A DNA stretch of 64,000 nt from Saccharum officinarum (Eukaryota > Streptophyta > Magnoliopsida > Poales > Poaceae): positions 14,674,214 to 14,738,213 of the forward strand of contig CM036188.1 in assembly GCA_020631735.1 (NCBI GenBank). The letters run 5' to 3'. The position numbers were made by a program, and so were the translations under genes. Below, piece after piece: positions 23,133 to 36,349 of the stretch. The notes beneath the pieces were generated by a model, which saw nothing but the letters and a program-made list of their open reading frames with translations, was not told the origin of the DNA and searched no databases. Positions within the stretch are counted from its first letter, which is position 1; each line of letters starts with the position of its first letter.

Positions 23133-23396
23133 ATACTGCCATTTGGTTAATACTTCGCTTACATGCTGAATTGTACCATATTTATGCATCATTCGGTTTC
23201 AGATGCCTTGTAATTTTGGTGTTGCGATCAAACTTGAGAAAAAAAAATATAGCTATGCAGGCCGTCTTCATTATTCTGAATGTGTTTGTCATTTCTTTTC
23301 GCTGTTTCCTTTCCTAAAAGCATTGATTTCCGTGTCTCCAGCCTACGTCCTCTCACCACCCTCCCTTTTCTTTACCATCAACCAATGGCGTGTTTG

Positions 23397-23728
23397 GTTG
23401 TACTGATTAAAGTTTAGTTGGTGTCATATCGGACGTTATATAGGATGTCGCATGAGGTGTTCAGATACTAATAAAAAAATAAATTACAGATTTTGCCAGT
23501 AAACCGCGAGACGAATTTATTAAGCCTAATTAATCCGTCATTAGCACATGTTTACTGTAGCACCACAATGTCAAATCATGGACTAATTAGGCTTAAAAAG
23601 TTCATCTCGCAAATTAGTCGCAATCTGTGCAATTAGTTATTTTTTAGTCTATATTTAATAGTCTATACATATGTCCAAACATCTGATGTGATAGGGACTA
23701 AACTTTAGTTGGGAAACCAAACACTCCG
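23397..23728. mobile_element. MITE with GGCGTGTTTGGTT ends
   Basis: The left end GGCGTGTTTGGTT and the right end AACCAAACACTCC are inverted. The internal arms attaagcctaattaatcc and ggactaattaggcttaaaa form a second inverted pair. Confidence 0.7.
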
Positions 23729-23732
23729 TTAG

Positions 23733-24031
23733 GGTCTGCTTGGTTTGGGCTGCTAAACTTTAGCTGGCTAAACTTTAGTCCATTTAGTCACTTTTTATCC
23801 AAACACATGAACTAAATGGGACTAAAAGGGAAGCTAAAGTTTAGTCACCAAGGGGAGCTAAACTGGACTAAATAGAGCTAAACCTCACCTTTTAGTCCCA
23901 TTTATCCAAACACATGGACTAAAAGGGACTAAAAGGTCTCTTTTAGTCATCCAAACAAACACCCAATAACTAAAATTTAGTCCATAATTTAGCTACTAAA
24001 ATTTAGTCCTAGCAAGGAGAAACCAAACAGG
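23733..24031. mobile_element. MITE with CTAAACTTTAG arms
   Basis: The left end is GTCTGCTTGGTTTGG and the right end inverted is GGCCTGTTTGGTTTC. The inner body is rich in gctaaactttagtcc and its complement. It abuts further GTTTGGTT-type sequence (24027-24355) that looks like a one-ended element of a related family. Confidence 0.6.
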
Positions 24032-24582
24032 CCCTGTTTGGTTCCGAGGATTCAATTTTAGTCCCCATCACATCGAATATTTGGACACATGCATGATGTG
24101 CTAAATATAGACTATTTATGAAACTAAAAATATAGGGTGAGGATAATTTGCCAGACGATTTTTAAGCCTAATTAGTTTATGATTAGCACTAATTGCTACA
24201 GTAACAAAATGTGCTAATGACAGATTAATTAGGCTTAATAAATTTGTCTCGCGGATTATCCACCGAATATATAATTTATTTTTTAATTAGTATCTGAAAA
24301 CCTTATAGTAAATTTCGGTCAAAATCCGATATGACACGAACTAACACGAGTCCTTTTGTTTCAGGTCCACTCTCTTATGTACGCTCATGAAAAAATGGCA
24401 CAGCCTTTCTGCTACCTCTGTATTACACCTTTTGCTATGATCCCTGCTGCCAAAAGGCTCCCTGCTTATAAGGTAACACTATTCCCTTCGACCCTTCCAA
24501 TAGTTATATTTACATCCAAAAAATATTATCGGCATCCTCATTTCCTTCCAGCAACAGTTGCCTCTAATTATTTACTCTCTAA

Positions 24583-24823
24583 GGGCTTGTTTAGTTGGTG
24601 AAAATATTTAGGTTCAGTTACAGTAGTACTTTTTGTTTTATTTGGTAATTTGTGTCCAATCATGTACTAATTAGACTCAAAAGATTTGTCTCGTGATTTA
24701 CAACTAAACTGTGTAATTAGTTTTTTCTTTCGTCTACGTTTAGTACTCCATGCATGTGCCGTAAGATTCGATATGACAGGTACCGTAGCACTTTTAGGTT
24801 CCTTTTTAGAACTAAACATGCTG
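24583..24823. mobile_element. Tourist-like MITE, TAA target duplication
   Basis: The ends GGGCTTGTTTAG and, inverted, CAGCATGTTTAG are flanked by TAA (24580-24582, 24824-24826). Copy 1 of the duplication, near 22430, lacks it. Confidence 0.75.
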
Positions 24824-25045
24824 TAATTTAACTTTTGTTGCTTCATGTTCCGTACATTCTACTCAAAAAGCTGGACACAGCCTACCAAATAGACATGTGA
24901 CCCTCATCCTGTCCGCTTAGTTTAATTATGGTATTTGATCCTGTGCACTTGATAGCCTTACAAAGCATGCAATAAGTTTGCTTAAGCTTATACTACCATA
25001 CAAACAGATCGCTTCTCTATACCTGCTAAACTTTGCTTCCATGTA

Positions 25046-25309
25046 GGCCTTGTTCAGTTCACCGACTTTGGAGTGTCAAATTTACTGTGGTGACACTGTA
25101 GTACTTCGTTTGTATTTGGTAATAATTGTCCACCGTTGACTAATTAGGCTCAAAACGTTCGTCTCGTAAAGTATAACTAAACTGTGCAATTAGTTTTTGA
25201 TTTCATCTACATTTAGTACTCCATGCATGTATCGCAAGTTTGATGTGATAGAGAATCTTTTTTTTGCTTAGTGTATTTTTCAGGAGTTTTGGAAAAACTA
25301 ATCAAGGCC
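25046..25309. mobile_element. Tourist-like MITE, GTA target duplication
   Basis: The ends are GGCCTTGTTCAGTT and, inverted, CGGCCTTGATTAGTTT-like. GTA lies on both sides (25043-25045, 25310-25312). Confidence 0.75.
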
Positions 25310-26237
25310 GTAATCATGAACTGTACACACTATGCTTACTTCGATTCCCTACATGCTATTCACTTTTACTACCTTTAGCATGGACCAACTATACGCGATC
25401 CTCACTCTGCATCGTACTCATACAGTTACTTTCATCACAGCTACTCATCCTACAGCCCCAGATAGCTTTTTGACTCTACCTACGTACAGCTGCAGTGAAA
25501 TACTATATTGGCCAGCCTTTCTTCCAAACAATTGTTCTTGCCCACATTTAGCCATAGATTCAAAATCCTATATACATATATAGCGCTATAATCATCCATC
25601 AATTGTCCCATTGATGGTCAATACACCTTTGGCCTACATTTACCCATAGCTTCTATATCCTATATGCAAATGGCGCTGTAATCATCCATCAATTGCCCCA
25701 TTCATGGTCAAAAAAATTATTTTTACATGCCACATATAGATACCACACTTTACTACTGTAAATGCTAGACTACTCTTATTGATAAATTCCTAACTGTAAC
25801 AGGAAACCAGTTCACCAAAAGCTTCAGCACAGCCAAGCGATACTATGCGGTTTTCACGGCCCTGCTACTCCAATTAGCAACAAGTTGCATCTTGGCTCTT
25901 CGCAAATGCTTACTCCTCATGGTCAAATACCACTACATGCGCATATATATTTTAAATTCCTATGCATGTTCAGTAATGCCTCGCCACACATCAGCCCTGC
26001 AAATATTTTCAGCTAAATGTGCAACTGAACTGCAGTGGAAATCATAGTGCCATTTGGTTAACACTTTGTATACACGCTGAATCGTACCATATTTATGCAT
26101 CATTCAGTTTCAGATGCCCTGTAATTTTGGTCTTCAACATTCTGAATGTGTTTGCCATTTCTTTTCATTGTTTCCTATCCTAAAAGCGTTGACTTCCATA
26201 TCTTCATCTTTGCAATATATATTTGCATAGTATTTAT

Positions 26238-26264
26238 CCGCGCAAAGCGCGGGGTTCTGGCTAG
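26238..26264 (+). mobile_element. Helitron 3' terminus
   Basis: A perfect hairpin (CCGCGC 26238-26243, loop AAA, GCGCGG 26247-26252) is followed by eight bases, CTAG at 26261-26264 and then T. This is a textbook Helitron 3' end. The element would extend leftwards and may include the duplicated segments. I could not place its 5' TC end. Confidence 0.8.
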
Positions 26265-26463
26265 TATTCTTCTATCTTGTTGTGAAAAATATTCTTCAAT
26301 GAAATATATTATCTAAATATATCCAAGTGGTGGTTTTGTTTTGGAGAATTTATTGTAAGAAACATAATAGTTTAATAGAAATTTAATTTAGATGTTGGGT
26401 GTGGTAACTATACCTTTTTCTAAAATTTTCAAAAGGTTTAGGATATCAGCAGATTTTGGTTCG

Positions 26464-26738
26464 GGCCTTGTTTAGATCCCAAATTTGGGATCCAAACTTT
26501 GCATAGTAAATGTCCCGTCACACTGTAGCAATTTTGTTTTTATTTGGTAATAATTGTCCAAATATTGATTAATTAGGCTTAAAATATTCGTCTCGCAAAG
26601 TACAACAAAACTGTGCAATTAGTTTTTGATTTCATCTACATTTAGTACTCCATATATGTGCCGACATTTTGATGTGATGGAGAATCTTCTTTTTGCATAG
26701 TAGAATTTGGAGGTGAATTTGGGTATCTAAACAGGGCC
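26464..26738. mobile_element. Tourist-like MITE upstream of SYP61
   Basis: The ends GGCCTTGTTTAGATCCC and, inverted, GGCCCTGTTTAGATACC match the element at 22862. It lies about 340 bp upstream of the SYP61 start codon, so it is part of or next to that promoter. Confidence 0.8.
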
Positions 26739-26787
26739 TCCCTTGAAGTTGCATGGCTTCATGAATCATGAGGGATGTCTCCTGATG

Positions 26788-26880
26788 ACTTGCGCCAACG
26801 AAATAGAATTCCTTTTGTATGATCAAGAAAAAGGCCCACGCTGCAGAAAACGGCCCGTCCACTTGGGCCTGTCCTCCACC
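26788..26880 (+). promoter_or_regulatory. SYP61 upstream region with GGCCCA/TGGGCC motifs
   Basis: The motifs aggcccacg and ttgggcctg are site-II-like elements common in plant housekeeping promoters. The tract is duplicated at 13061-13183. No clear TATA box is seen. Confidence 0.45.
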
Positions 26881-27074
26881 GAACTTCCCTGCTCGGGTGT
26901 TGCGATGCCACCAAACCGAGCGGAGAAGGAAGGGGATCCTCAGTGGAGTCGGGATCTCGTCTCGACCGAGCTCCTGCCAATTGAATTCATTGGTGTCATT
27001 TCTGCCGGATTCGGTCCACCTCGACTCGATCGAGGAGCCCTCGATCTGGGGCACTCCGGCACTGCAATGAGAAG

Positions 27075-29820
27075 ATGACCCCCGCGCAGGATCCCTTCTA
27101 CATCGTCAAGGACGAGATCCAGGACTCGGTGAGCCGCTGCTCTCCTGCCGCCCGCCCCCCATTGCTCCATTCGTCATTCGTGAGCATCTTAGCTTGTTAT
27201 GCGCATGCCGGCCTGTCGGGTGGCCGTGGCACAGCCGCCGCACAGACCGTAGCCCGCCCGTACCGTAGGGAGCAGTGAATCAGGCATTTTTCCTGAGGCC
27301 GTTTTATTTTTTTGGATGGGAATCCCTTTTTCTTTACTCTGATGCACCGCTTGTGACGAAGTGATGGAAAATTTACCGCCTTGTGACAAACGTCAGGATG
27401 GTTATGAATCTGAAATTCTGAATAGCTGTACTCCCCTTCTTGCGGTTACATGCCTTCTTTCAGTTTATTGTGTCGTTGGCTGCTTAAATGTAGGTCATTG
27501 GGTATTGGCATAGGGGTTTGGATCTTACTTGCAACAATTTGCAGCTCTGGACCCATTTCCTAGGTTGTTCTGGCTCATTGCTGTACTGTACATGTGTGCG
27601 AGGCAATTGCCGAGAATATAATGTAGCTAGGTAAATCACAAGGATACATCTACATGGATCTGACATCTGAGGTGGGGAACTACTTTCTTGACTGTGAAGT
27701 ACTAGCTGTATATGATGATGCACAGCCGCAGAGGAAGGACTAAAATTAAGGAGTGGTGCAGCTGGGCTGACGAAGCGAAGACTGCAATATAGCATTAGGT
27801 CCGATGTCTAGAAGGCTTGAACACTTCGCAAGATAATTCAGCCCAAAATCAAGCATGTACACCTGGCGCTACTTGAGTGTTGCGCTGATGCTGCGCATAG
27901 CCCATTGAACCAAATATTTAGCATTATTGTAAGGGAAAGTAAAGGAAACTTGTTAATGACGTCCAATTTTTACAACCCCCCCCCCCCCCCCCCCCCCCCC
28001 GCTCCCAATTGTTTGGTTTAGTATAAATTTTAACATATTCTACAATGATGCACTCTATTATACTTACAGATGTCAGAAACATATGCTGATAATATATATA
28101 TGTGGCTCAAAATATTGGTTGTTACACTACTAGTCATATTTTGATCCCAGAATTGTTACATATCATACACATTTATGATGCATATGACTAAAATTTGCTT
28201 CTTTTCATGTTACTCGATAGATTGATAAAGTGCAAGATACTTTCCTGCAATGGAAGCAGACACCTGAAAATACTGGAGAGTATGTGCATCTGACCAAAGA
28301 ACTACTAACCAACTGTGAAAGTATCCAGTGGCAGGTGCATGGAATTTTCTCACCATTTGTATTATTGTTATTATAATTTCCAATCCATGCTACTATGCTA
28401 GAAAGAAGGGTTCCATGTAGACTTTTTCCTTGACATGCTTGCAACATCTCAGGCAGTATGGATCACTCATGTAGTCCTGTTATGTTAAGTACCAGAATGG
28501 TTTTAGTAAATTATGATCTGCTTCTTTTGTCATATTGCCACGGTCCATTACTCACTTATTGCAGTTGCAACCTTTAATTTTACAAAAAGGTGGATGAATT
28601 GGAGAAGGCAATTGCAGTTGCTGAGAGAGATCCAGCATACTACGGACTTAACGAGGTCGAAATTGGGAGAAGGAGGAGCTGGACTAGCACTGCACGTAAC
28701 CAGGTATCTTTCATAGGATAGTTTTTAGTGATGTGAACACATCTAAACCATAATTTCACTGCAATAACATATCCAAGTATTATGGGGCATCTCATGCAGT
28801 TTCACATGACACAGGTTCTTGCTTTAAAGCGAAATGTTGAAGGTGGAAGACAGAAGAGTGTCTTTGGACGTTCAACCAATCCTTCTGAATCAATCAGATC
28901 CAAGAAGAATATTTCACAAGACAATGATGAATTCATTGCTTCAGAATCTGATCAGCAGATGCTCCTGATAAAGTAATTCCATGAAACTTAGCTTGTTTCC
29001 TAAGTGCTATGTTGCTCTAGTACCCAATCTACTAATCTAGCACTTCATCAAGCTTAAATGAACTAAACTTCTGATGCATGGAAGATGATGAATGCTAAAC
29101 ATGATCCTTGGATGAACTGAATGACACCTTTCATAATATCATTATGCTTTGATTTAATACTAGTTATATGTACATCTTCAATAGGCGCCAAGATGAGGAG
29201 TTGGATGCGCTTAGTGCTAGTGTACAGCGAATTGGAGGTGTAGGTCTCACTATTCATGATGAGCTCGTTGGGCAGGTATTCCCTTTTTGCATGTACAATA
29301 ATTCCTATGAACTCCATTCCCACCTTCCTTTTTTACACGAAGTGCATATTCTACTGTGTTATGTCAAAATTTCATACCCTTTCTCATGCTGATATTTATG
29401 CTCCCTTTGCACGCTGTACAGGAGAAGCTTCTGGGCGAGCTTAGCCTGGATATGGAAACTACTACGAATCGGCTTGACTTTGTGCAGGTGTCTTTTGTAC
29501 TTTCTGCTCCAGCACAGTTTGCTTTTCTTAGGAGACCCTGCCCTTTCCCCTCATTTTCCTAACAGTTCAACATGCATATTATGAAATCTCATTTTTGCCA
29601 ATGTATTACCAGTTACGTTTACAAAGCTGGCAGAATATGTTTCAGTTTCACTTACTCTTCTGACCTGGGAGTTTAACACCCTGAAACTTCTTCCCTTTTG
29701 TTTGTGCAGAAAAGAGTGGCTATGGTCATGAAGAAGGCCAGCTGGAAAGGGCAGATCATGATGATCGCGTTCCTTGTGATTCTTTTCATCATTCTTTTCG
29801 TTTTGGTGTTTTTGACTTGA
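27075..29820 (+). CDS. SYP61: Syntaxin of the SYP61 (Qc-SNARE) family
   Basis: Seven exons: 27075-27128, 28221-28334, 28590-28703, 28815-28972, 29185-29275, 29422-29487 and 29710-29820. All have GT-AG borders. The product is 235 residues, near the 245 of Arabidopsis SYP61. It opens MTPAQDPFYIVKDEIQDS, the family signature. Residues 5-100 form the syntaxin-6 N-terminal bundle, with a VDELEKAIAVAERDPAYYGL stretch. The Qc-SNARE helix spans about 149-205 and includes QRIGGVGLTIHDEL; Gln177 is the likely zero-layer residue. Residues 215-233 are a C-terminal membrane anchor. SYP61 works in vesicle fusion at the trans-Golgi/early endosome and is linked to stress responses and vacuolar or plasma-membrane trafficking. 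The structure is intact. Intron 1 (1,092 bp) carries a 25-C run. Confidence 0.96.
27976..28000 (+). repeat. C25 homopolymer in SYP61 intron 1
   Basis: Twenty-five consecutive C residues. Such a run can form an i-motif, with a G-quadruplex on the other strand, and is difficult to sequence, so its length may be approximate. Confidence 0.9.
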
Positions 29821-30480
29821 GATATGTGCGTCACTTGTAATTTTGTACCTTTTTGAGTTCAGAACGGTGCTGGAAGAGCAGAATCTCAGCCATTCATACA
29901 GATCATACACGTGCAGTGTGCAGACAGTACATAAGCACATGTTTGTAAGATTACATTTGATAGGTTTGTCCATGTAAAAGCTATTTTTTTCCATGCTTGG
30001 CCGCTTGAATGCTTAAGAAATGGCATGTGAAGCTGAAGCTATTCTGCATCCTTTTTCTGTATCTTTTTCTTTTGAGAACATGAGGTTCAAGCCATTATCT
30101 GTACCTAAGCATACCAGTGATGCTATTATATGAAAATTTTCTGCATCCTATTAAAAGCTATTTTCTGTACCTTATGCTACTAAACCTGATTCAAGCCAAT
30201 AGCCTAAGCATATCAGCCATGCTATTTTCTGTCGCATTGTTGCTTGAAATGCTAGTTGGTATTTGTTCTGTCATGCCAACTGAATCAACCAAAATAATTC
30301 CATAAAAAAGAAAAGAAAAGACAAATTTTGAATTCTTTTGTAACACTATATATCTGTCATGCAAACACACGCTGTGTTTTTGACATCATAATAAAGTATA
30401 TCATAATAGAAGTAGTAAAAACGAAATATAGGGACATTTTTAGAAAGAGGGAAATGATATGTAAACGAAAACAGAGTACT
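29821..30480 (+). other. SYP61 3' region
   Basis: Holds the presumed 3'UTR and the spacer to RPL3. The phrase aagcatatcagc/aagcataccagt recurs with attttctgtacc/ctgcatcc, suggesting small duplications around 30040-30230. No gene. Confidence 0.45.
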
Positions 30481-30483
30481 GGG

Positions 30484-30610
30484 CCGAGCCCACAATACCT
30501 CAGCCCAGAAGGCCAGAACAACAGCCCATATTTGACGGGGGCATTTCAGTCCTGCGTGAACGAAACCCTCGCACCCGGGACCCTCCTATATAACCCTCTC
30601 CTAGGGTTTA
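30484..30610 (+). promoter_or_regulatory. RPL3 core promoter: site II, TATA and telo-box motifs
   Basis: Several GGCC/GCCCA-type motifs (cagcccag, acagcccata, ctgggccgagccc) occur from 30479 to 30530. TATATAA is at 30587-30593 and ctagggttta, a telo-box on the complement, at 30601-30610. Telo-boxes with site II motifs are typical of plant ribosomal-protein promoters. A 5'UTR intron (donor at 30670, acceptor ending 30772) fits the gene. Confidence 0.75.
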
Positions 30611-30762
30611 CGTGCATCCGGCTCCTCACTTACCCAACCCGTCCCTGCCGCGCCGCCGCCCCCCCACAGGTGAGCGTAACGAACGCGCCGCCGGCGTAAT
30701 CTTCTCCCGCCTCGACTCGCCTCGCTCGCTCGCCGGCGGCGGATCTGATGGGTCTGTTGTGA

Positions 30763-33549
<2,787 letters not shown>

Positions 33550-34326
33550 GTTTGTCCTGGTACTGGTGCTGCGTTGCAGCGACAGGTCTCATTTGTCAAA
33601 ACATCGACCTGTGATACTCGTGTTACCTTGCCGTACTAAGTTTTGTAGCGGATGTTTTGGGAACATGTTCTGGCCTTCTATGGATTCTGGCCTTATGGAT
33701 TTTTGCTCAACTGCAGACCTGCAGTGTCTATGTTTTGTGTGCTCTTTTGCTAGTTGAATGCCTAATCTTTGCATATAGATTACGAAACTGCGGGCTATGT
33801 CTAGCACTTCCATTTGTTCGCTGTTCTAAGCTGCGCGCTGGGAATGTGAACAATTAGTCATACTATTTCCTACCAGTATCTTCTGATCAAATGGCATTTC
33901 GTGGATCTGTATCCTTAAGAACCTTATGCAACCAGAACCTAATGAGGCTTGAAGTTTTTCAAGTACCCAGCAGTCTTCGGTCTTATGTATGCGTTAAGGT
34001 CAGAATATTTTCACCTGGTTAATATAAAATGGACGCATCTAAATTTTCAGCTGGGTAATATAAAATATAATGGACGCAGCTAAATTACGGCCATGCGACG
34101 CAAGACTGTCTTCAACCTTGCGTGCGTCCTCCCGTCCCCTCCCCTTCTTCCTCTTCGCTGGTGGGCGCGCTCTACTCATCGTCCACGGCGGCCTCCCCCT
34201 CCCCTTTCTCGCCGCCGCCATGACCTTCTCCCCTAGCTCCACTGTCGCAACGCCCTTGCCCCGACCTAGCTCAGCCGTCTCCATCGTCGCCATGGCCTCT
34301 AACCATCCTCTAGCCATCCCCACCGT
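33550..34326 (+). other. RPL3 3' region and repeat-like GC-rich DNA
   Basis: 33550 to about 33900 is presumed 3'UTR. From 34100 the sequence is CT-rich. Its part at 34190-34326 recurs at 35540-35680 on the other side of the CACTA element (ccatgaccttctcccctagc / ccatgaccttttcccctagc). Confidence 0.5.
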
Positions 34327-35503
34327 CACTACTACACAAAATCTTTTTTGAGGTGGGCAATTTCGATTTACCGAGGCGGTTATAGCAACTGCCTTGGACC
34401 GAAGGTCGCGGTTAATGAGGCATTAACGGAGGCGGTTACTTGCCCGCCTCGGTAAATATATCAGGAAAAAAAATGAAAAAGCCCAGTGAGCCCATCTAGG
34501 CGTTGCTGGCCGGATCTGCACCGCCGCCGCACCCGCACGTCGGATATGCACCGCCGCCGCGTTCGCTAGACACATCCGACAGCTGCTAGTCGGATTTGGC
34601 CATCCGCTTGCCAGATCGGGTCGCGCGGCGCCTGGATCCGCCGCCCCCTTGACCCAATCCGCCGTCACCGCGCCATGGGGGGAGGGAGCAGGCCGCCGCC
34701 GGAGGAGAAACCGCTCGTCCGTTGCCATCACCGCGGATCTGCGAGAGAGAAGGAGAGGTGAAGGGCGGCCCTGGATCTAAGAGAGGGGAGAGAGAGGATG
34801 AAGGCATACCGCCGGATCCACGCCGCCAGGGAGCAGAGGCGCAGCCGCCGAAGGTCCAAATGATGCCGCCAGTGAGGACCGCACCGCCCGCCGCGCTCCT
34901 GGGGCCGCGTCCGCGTGCCGCAGCATTCTGCATCGCCGGCCGCATCCCGCGCAACCTGCCGCGCGCCGCCCGCCACGCTCCTGGGGCCGCGTCCCGCGTC
35001 TGCTGGGCCGCACGCCAAAAGAGAGGAAGGGAGAGCCCGCTGGAGAGAGAGGAAGGGAGAGAGAGTGGAGAGAGAGAGAGAGAGAGGAAGGGAGAGCGAG
35101 TGGAGAGGGAGGCGCGCGACGCACAGTGTGGTGGGAGGAGCGTGCGGTGGATCGCGGGGAGGGAGAGCGGCTGAGGGAGAGGGAGGAGTGGGAGTGAGTG
35201 AAACCCTAGAGTATGTGTATATATACTCGGAGCCATCTATCGGGCCGAGTTGGGCTTTTCTAAATCAGAGTGGGCTTGGCCTTTTTAACCGAGGCGGGCT
35301 TCTTATAAGGCCCACCTCGGTTGATAGGGCTATTTCTCGAGACGGTTTTTTTATAATAACCGCATCTGTTAATGGATTTTGCGAGGCGGTTTCTTGTAAC
35401 CGCCTCGGTTAATAAAAAGTGACCGCCTCCGAGACGGTTTTCAGTGCTGCCCGCCTCCGAAAACAATTCCAAAACGCCTCGCAAAAGATTTTTTGTAGTA
35501 GTG
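34327..35503. mobile_element. Non-autonomous CACTA (En/Spm) element
   Basis: The ends are CACTACTACACAAAATCTTT and, inverted, CACTACTACAAAAAATCTTT. CGT is duplicated on both sides (34324-34326, 35504-35506). Subterminal regions (34340-34460 and 35280-35480) hold multiple ccgaggcggtt and aaccgcctcgg motifs, the transposase-binding arrays expected for CACTA. The 700-bp middle is very GC-rich, with a (GA)n stretch at about 35041-35106. It encodes nothing I recognise; possibly captured DNA. Confidence 0.93.
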
Positions 35504-36349
35504 CGTCTAGCCTGCCTTCCTCCCCCCAAACCTTCCTAGCCTCCCCTTTCTTGTCCTCGCCATGACCTTTTCCCCTAGCTCCACCGTCACAACGCCCCTA
35601 CCCCAACATAGCCCGACTACCTCCATCGTCGCCATGGCCCCTAACTGCCCTCCAGCCATCCCCACTGCTTGGCCGGCCTTCCTCCCCCAAACCTCCTCCA
35701 GCTCATCGGAACCCTAACTCATAGATCTAGGAGGATGGCGACATACCTAGCTGGATCTACCATGGCCGCCACCGGATCCGTCTGAAGCTTCCATGTCTGC
35801 CGACTCCATGGTTGGGCGCAGGCGCAACCGCTCGCTAGATCCACCATGGCTGCCACCGGATCCGCCTGAAGCCTCCATGTCCGCCGACTCCACGGTTGGG
35901 TGCGGGTGTGGGCGTGGCCGCTCGCTAGATCCGCCATGGCCGCACCGGATCCGCCCGAAGCCTCCATGTCTGCCGACTTCGGATCCGCCCAAAGCCACGT
36001 CGTCCATGGTGCAGTGGGGTGCGGGCGTGGCCATCGGGGAGGAGGTCGCCGAGAGAGAGAGATAGAGAGAGGGAGAGAGAAGGGGGGAAGGAGGGAGAGG
36101 AGATAGGGCGCATGCGCGCTGACGAAGATGAGCTGGGCGTGTGGGCCGCGGGCCTACGGGTAACAAAGACAAAATACCATATATATTTAGTTATTCTTAT
36201 TGTGACTGTGGACTTGGATAGTTCAAACTCGGATCTACATTGTGACATTTATAGACGATTTGTCGATTAGGTGGTCTGGTTGTTAGATTGCTTTACGATT
36301 TATATACAAATTGGGGATCAAAGTATGAGTATATATATAAAAATAATAG
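35504..36349. other. GC-rich repeat-like DNA
   Basis: A phrase gcctccatgtc(t/c)gccgact recurs four times between 35780 and 35980 with gctagatcc(a/g)ccatgg(c), a short tandem repeat of about 90 bp. A GA-rich tract lies near 36045-36100. No gene that I can support. Confidence 0.5.

Larger units (their letters stand above)
22360..23342 (+). repeat. Locally duplicated segment, copy 1
   Basis: Stretches of this tract recur in the same order at 24520-26210. Examples are cctcatttccttccagcaac, cttcatgttccatacattc, gccctgcaaatattttt, accatatttatgcatcattc and the block ending aaagcattgatttcc. The copies differ mainly by MITE insertions. This copy carries MITEs at 22526 and 22862. Confidence 0.8.
24520..26210 (+). 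repeat. Locally duplicated segment, copy 2
   Basis: This is the partner of 22360-23342, in direct orientation, lengthened by MITEs at 24583 and 25046. An internal phrase beginning atcatccatcaattg(t/c)ccc is itself repeated (25590 and 25680). No coding sequence is recognised. Confidence 0.8.

Noticed and set aside
22862..25309. Possible conserved non-coding regulatory elements (aaactgtgtaattag repeats)
   Set aside because: They are internal parts of the MITE family, identified by inverted ends and target duplications.
34586..35236. 216-codon frame
   Set aside because: It lies within the CACTA element interior; no recognised domain and several competing frames.
35747..36172. Tandem-repeat frames (ADPVAAMVD-like)
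   Set aside because: Produced by a 90-bp tandem repeat; not a conserved protein.
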